The position numbers and the translations under genes were made by a program. Shown one piece after another: positions 61,194 to 64,000 of a stretch of 64,000 nt of DNA. This stretch comes from Shouchella clausii (GTDB taxonomy: Bacteria > Bacillota > Bacilli > Bacillales > Bacillaceae_D): assembly GCF_002250115.1 (NCBI RefSeq), contig NZ_CP019985.1, positions 1,860,001-1,924,000 on the forward strand. The letters are read 5' to 3'. The notes beneath the pieces are model-generated. The model did no database searches. It was not told where the DNA came from and saw only the letters and a list, made by a program, of their open reading frames with translations. Position 1 is the first letter of the stretch. The number at the start of each line of letters is the position of its first letter.

Positions 61194-62954
61194 TTACTCT
61201 ACAGTTGAAGGGGTTGTCCCAAAAGCCTTTAAAATGAAGAAGGGGAGTCGAGATTTGAGTTGATCTCGACTCCCCTTTTTTTGATGGGTCGTTGTTTTGA
61301 GTGAATAATGGCAGGCCTTGCCCGCCATTTTCCTCAGATTGAGGGCCAATCCCAGCCAACCAAGCTCCACCGTCACCTTCTCCAACCCGCGAAGATGGAA
61401 TCGTCGAAACCCGAGATTTTGTTTGGCATGCCCAAATACACTCTCGACGTCCGTTTTTCTTTGCGCGTAGAGTGTGGCTCCCCTTTCACTATGCAGTTTG
61501 GCCGCTTCTTTGGCTTTGAGTTCCTCGTAGACGGGGTTGTAATGGATTTGGCGATTCCCCTTGGCCTTCGTACAGTCCGCTTTGAACGGACACCCCTCAC
61601 AGGACTCGCATTCGTAAATCTTAAAGTCGCGCTTGAATCCATAGCGATCGGTACGGCGGCGATAGGCTTTAAAGGCGACCTTCCGGTTGTTTGGGCACCA
61701 ATAGACATCCTCGTGTTCGTCATACCACCAGTTATACGGATGGTAGGTCTGCTTTGGGAATGATCGTTTTTGCTCTTGGCGATAGGTGATGTAGGGAATG
61801 AGCGATGTGACCGTTTCTTGCTCTTCCATGTAAAGATAATTGCTTTCACTTCCGTAGCCTGCATCGGCAATGAACCAGTTTGGCAGAGGCAGACCTGTCG
61901 CTTTAAGGTGCTCATAATGCGGGATCAAACAACGGATATCGGTTGGGTGTTGGTGAACCGTGTAGTGAAGAATGAATTGGTTTTGCGTCGCCACTTGCCA
62001 GTTATACCCTGCCTTGAGTTGCCCATTGTTCATGTGATCGTCTTTCATCCGCATGAACGTGGCATCTGGGTCGGTTTTAGAAAAGCTGTTGCGCTCGCCA
62101 AAGAGACCCATCTGTTCTTCGTATTTTTCCAAACGAGGAAGATGGTCTTTCGTTAAGCTTCGATAGGCCTTTCGTAGTGGCTTGCTCGCTTCTTTGTGGG
62201 CCCGTTTTTCTTCTTTGGATGGGGCTTCTGCGATGGCTTGGTCCAGCGCATCCAGTTCCTTTTCCACCTTTGTGACGACGTCTTGAAGACGTTTGCGGCT
62301 GATTCGTTGCCGTTCAAACGTGGCGTCCTCCTGCTTTAAGGTTTCGGTATCCAACGTAATCGCTTCTTGAATGGCCTCTAACGTTTTATCGATTTTCATT
62401 TGAAGCTTCTCTTCGTGGGAAAGCGTGCTCTTTTTCCAAACGAACGAGTATTTATTGGCGTTCGCTTCGATTTTGGTGCCATCGAGAAAATAGGCCTCCA
62501 TGTCGACATAGCCTTCTTCGATCAGAAGATGCGTCATTTCGGTATACAGGCCTTCCATCAACGATTGGAAACGTTCTGAGCGAAAGCGATTGATCGTCCG
62601 AAAGTTTGGGGCTTGTCCAGCAGCGAGCCACATCATCGGCAGGTTTTCTTTGAGGGCTTGTCCCATGGCTCGGCACGAGAACCAACGTTGCGTATACGCA
62701 TATAGGACAATCTTTGTCATCATTTTCGGATGATAGGCAGGTCTGCCCCCACCTTCATACGCACGAACAAAGAAATCGTCATCCAACCCATCCACCACGT
62801 CACTGACCACACGCGCGACATGATGTTCGGGGATAAGATCGGAAAAATCCATAGGCAGATAGAGTTGATTCATGGTATACTCTTGGAAAGTGACCTTTGG
62901 GTTACGCAAAAAAATCGCCTGCTTTCGTTTGAATTTTGGTAGTGGTACCTTCAT
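61194..62954 (-). CDS. IS1182-family DDE transposase
   Basis: A 586-residue transposase. The N-terminal DUF772-type region contains YTMNQLYLPMDFSDLIPEHH and GGGRPAYHPKMMTKIVLYAY. The DDE core includes YFLDGTKIEANANKY, WFIADAGYGSESNYLY and the C-terminal RKTDVESVFGHAKQNLGFRR. Cysteines in ECESCEGCPFKADC form the family's insertion. The start is uncertain: ATG 62954 and ATG 62873 are options and neither has a strong ribosome binding site. The stop codon at 61194-61196 lies outside the left inverted repeat, so the last few residues come from flanking DNA. Confidence 0.87.
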   Translation of the reverse strand: MKVPLPKFKRKQAIFLRNPKVTFQEYTMNQLYLPMDFSDLIPEHHVARVVSDVVDGLDDDFFVRAYEGGGRPAYHPKMMTKIVLYAYTQRWFSCRAMGQALKENLPMMWLAAGQAPNFRTINRFRSERFQSLMEGLYTEMTHLLIEEGYVDMEAYFLDGTKIEANANKYSFVWKKSTLSHEEKLQMKIDKTLEAIQEAITLDTETLKQEDATFERQRISRKRLQDVVTKVEKELDALDQAIAEAPSKEEKRAHKEASKPLRKAYRSLTKDHLPRLEKYEEQMGLFGERNSFSKTDPDATFMRMKDDHMNNGQLKAGYNWQVATQNQFILHYTVHQHPTDIRCLIPHYEHLKATGLPLPNWFIADAGYGSESNYLYMEEQETVTSLIPYITYRQEQKRSFPKQTYHPYNWWYDEHEDVYWCPNNRKVAFKAYRRRTDRYGFKRDFKIYECESCEGCPFKADCTKAKGNRQIHYNPVYEELKAKEAAKLHSERGATLYAQRKTDVESVFGHAKQNLGFRRFHLRGLEKVTVELGWLGLALNLRKMAGKACHYSLKTTTHQKKGSRDQLKSRLPFFILKAFGTTPSTVE

Positions 62955-63049
62955 TTTAAACGATGAGGCGATTTTTTTGTGCTTTTTTATCCAAATGTAA
63001 AAAAGCCACCCCAAAAGGTCATTTATCTATGACCTTTTGGGACAGCTCC
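61210..63049 (-). mobile_element. IS1182-family insertion element
   Basis: Terminal inverted repeats GGGGTTGTCCCAAAAG (61210-61225) and, inverted, GGAGCTGTCCCAAAAG (63034-63049) flank one long transposase gene. A perfect 12-bp hairpin (CCAAAAGGTCAT/ATGACCTTTTGG) lies at the right end, 63011-63040. The element sits between the deaminase-like gene and the 3' end of aadK. Confidence 0.85.
61242..61282 (+). terminator. Strong terminator inside the IS1182 transposase 3' end, facing inward
   Basis: GGGGAGTCGAGAT/ATCTCGACTCCCC is a perfect 13-bp stem with an 8-base loop and TTTTTTT on the plus strand. It would stop transcripts entering from the deaminase-like gene, antisense to the transposase. Confidence 0.8.
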
Positions 63050-63056
63050 GATTTTT

Positions 63057-63926
63057 TTAGTAAATCTCCGTTGCGTCTTCGGGCAAAGCTTGAATGTGCC
63101 GCAAATACGTTTGTACGTTTTCGGCATCTGTGTGTCGGTAGTCAAACGAGAAGCAGGCGGCCACCTCTTGCGCTAGCTCTTCAAAAAGGTGTGCCATCGC
63201 CCATAGCGCGCGCCACATATCTTCGTAAGTGGGGCTAGGGAAAGTCGATAGAAACAGCTGCCACCGTTCTTCGTCCATATACTGTTCGAGATATTTGCCA
63301 TGTTTGCCAACGCTGACGCGAAACTCGTTGTCGATGCCAACTGTCCATTCCAGCATGCGCAAAAGCATGGCCCGGATGACATTCAAGTGATCGTATGCAT
63401 ACGTAAACTCTTGGCGCCACAATCCTTTTGCGACATAGGTGGACACCCACCAAAATTCATTGCAGCAATCTGAATAAAGGGTTTGGTTCGGCTTTTGGAT
63501 CCAATAATCACAATCAGTCGGTGCAGGCAATGGCGGCAACGCTTCATCTTTGTCCAATAACACGACAGACAAGCGGTCGCCTTGGTTCCATGTCGCGCGC
63601 CTTTCGATTGGACAAAGTGTTAAATCAATCCGGTTTCCATCTGTAAATAACATCAAGTATGCAAATGTCCCGTCGCTTTCTGGCGGAATGAGCGTCATCT
63701 TTTCTGGCGTCTGCAGGATGATTCGTTCGCCAAAACAATCAATCCAGCCAGGATCGGAGACAAAAGAGTCGACGTCACGGACAATGTAAACAATGTCGTA
63801 ATCTTGAAACGGGTCTTTTCGGGCATTTCGGTTGGTTCGAGATCCATTCATACATACGGCCCTGATCCGTTCGTCTGATTTGGCCACACCTAGCAACAAG
63901 TTAATCATTTCGTTATATGTTCGCAT
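63057..63926 (-). CDS. aadK: Aminoglycoside 6-adenylyltransferase (AadK/ANT(6) family)
   Basis: A 289-residue nucleotidyltransferase that adenylylates streptomycin at O-6. The metal and ATP site is VCMNGSRTNRN followed by FQDYDIVYIV (G-S ... D-x-D), with RIDLTLCPIE carrying the third acidic residue. WWVSTYVAKGLWRQE and VGKHGKYLEQYM are typical of AadK. ATG 63926 follows GGAGAAAACG. Chromosomal AadK proteins are widespread in Bacillus and give low-level resistance. The IS1182 inverted repeat ends seven bases beyond its stop codon, so its native terminator was probably displaced. Confidence 0.87.
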   Translation of the reverse strand: MRTYNEMINLLLGVAKSDERIRAVCMNGSRTNRNARKDPFQDYDIVYIVRDVDSFVSDPGWIDCFGERIILQTPEKMTLIPPESDGTFAYLMLFTDGNRIDLTLCPIERRATWNQGDRLSVVLLDKDEALPPLPAPTDCDYWIQKPNQTLYSDCCNEFWWVSTYVAKGLWRQEFTYAYDHLNVIRAMLLRMLEWTVGIDNEFRVSVGKHGKYLEQYMDEERWQLFLSTFPSPTYEDMWRALWAMAHLFEELAQEVAACFSFDYRHTDAENVQTYLRHIQALPEDATEIY

Positions 63927-64000
63927 CGTTTTCTCCTCCATCTGCTTTCAATTTAAGGGCTGATTTGCTGGGAGAGAGGAGGCGCGCGAATTGGGTATTG

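Overview
The window looks like a chromosomal stretch of an alkaliphilic Bacillaceae, most like Shouchella (Alkalihalobacillus) clausii or a close relative. This is an inference from gene families (Rap/Phr signalling, YesM/YesN-type two-component genes, AadK-type aminoglycoside adenylyltransferase, many ABC importers), strong GGAGG ribosome binding sites with frequent TTG/GTG starts, and a 32-bp type I-C CRISPR repeat of the kind known from alkaliphilic bacilli.

Layout. 1-2.6 kb: the end of an N-acetylglucosamine kinase-like gene and an IS110-family element that abuts a CRISPR leader. 2.6-3.5 kb: CRISPR array 1 with a decayed tail. 3.6-16.1 kb: a LysR regulator diverging from an Opp/Dpp-type peptide importer (binding protein, two permeases, two ATPases), followed by M20 peptidases and a DASS-type anion permease; one of the two M20 tandem duplicates has a one-base frameshift. 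16.3-18.8 kb: a membrane protein, CRISPR array 2 with a leader homologous to that of array 1, and a coiled-coil protein made of 14-residue repeats. No cas gene lies in the window. 19.1-25.7 kb: an AfuABC/FbpABC-like importer followed by its likely histidine kinase and response regulator. 25.8-32.4 kb: a Rap phosphatase, a C26 amidotransferase-like hydrolase, ribokinase, and a peptidoglycan-binding gene broken by an IS3-family element next to several gene remnants.

32.5-54.9 kb is the most coherent block: five luciferase-like flavin monooxygenases of two types, an FMN reductase, three ABC importers (MetNIQ-like with two binding proteins, polar amino acid/cystine type, Opp/Gsi type with fused ATPases), two GNAT acetyltransferases, a glutaredoxin-like protein, an M20 N-acyl-amino-acid deacylase and a LysR regulator. 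The content parallels the B. subtilis ytm and yxe operons for salvage of S-substituted cysteines (import, N-acetylation, flavin-dependent oxidation and C-S cleavage, deacetylation). I infer an organosulfur scavenging island with three transporter-plus-monooxygenase modules.

55-64 kb: a degraded rap gene followed by an apparently intact and easily missed phr signal-peptide gene, a twice-frameshifted DUF418-type membrane gene, TetR and HxlR regulators, pirin, an amidohydrolase/deaminase, an IS1182-family element and an AadK-type aminoglycoside adenylyltransferase. The most interesting signals are the orphan phr, the organosulfur island with a possible shared palindromic operator, the two cas-less sister CRISPR arrays with a spacer that reads as a helicase-loader Walker B motif, and the structured non-coding end of the IS110 element.
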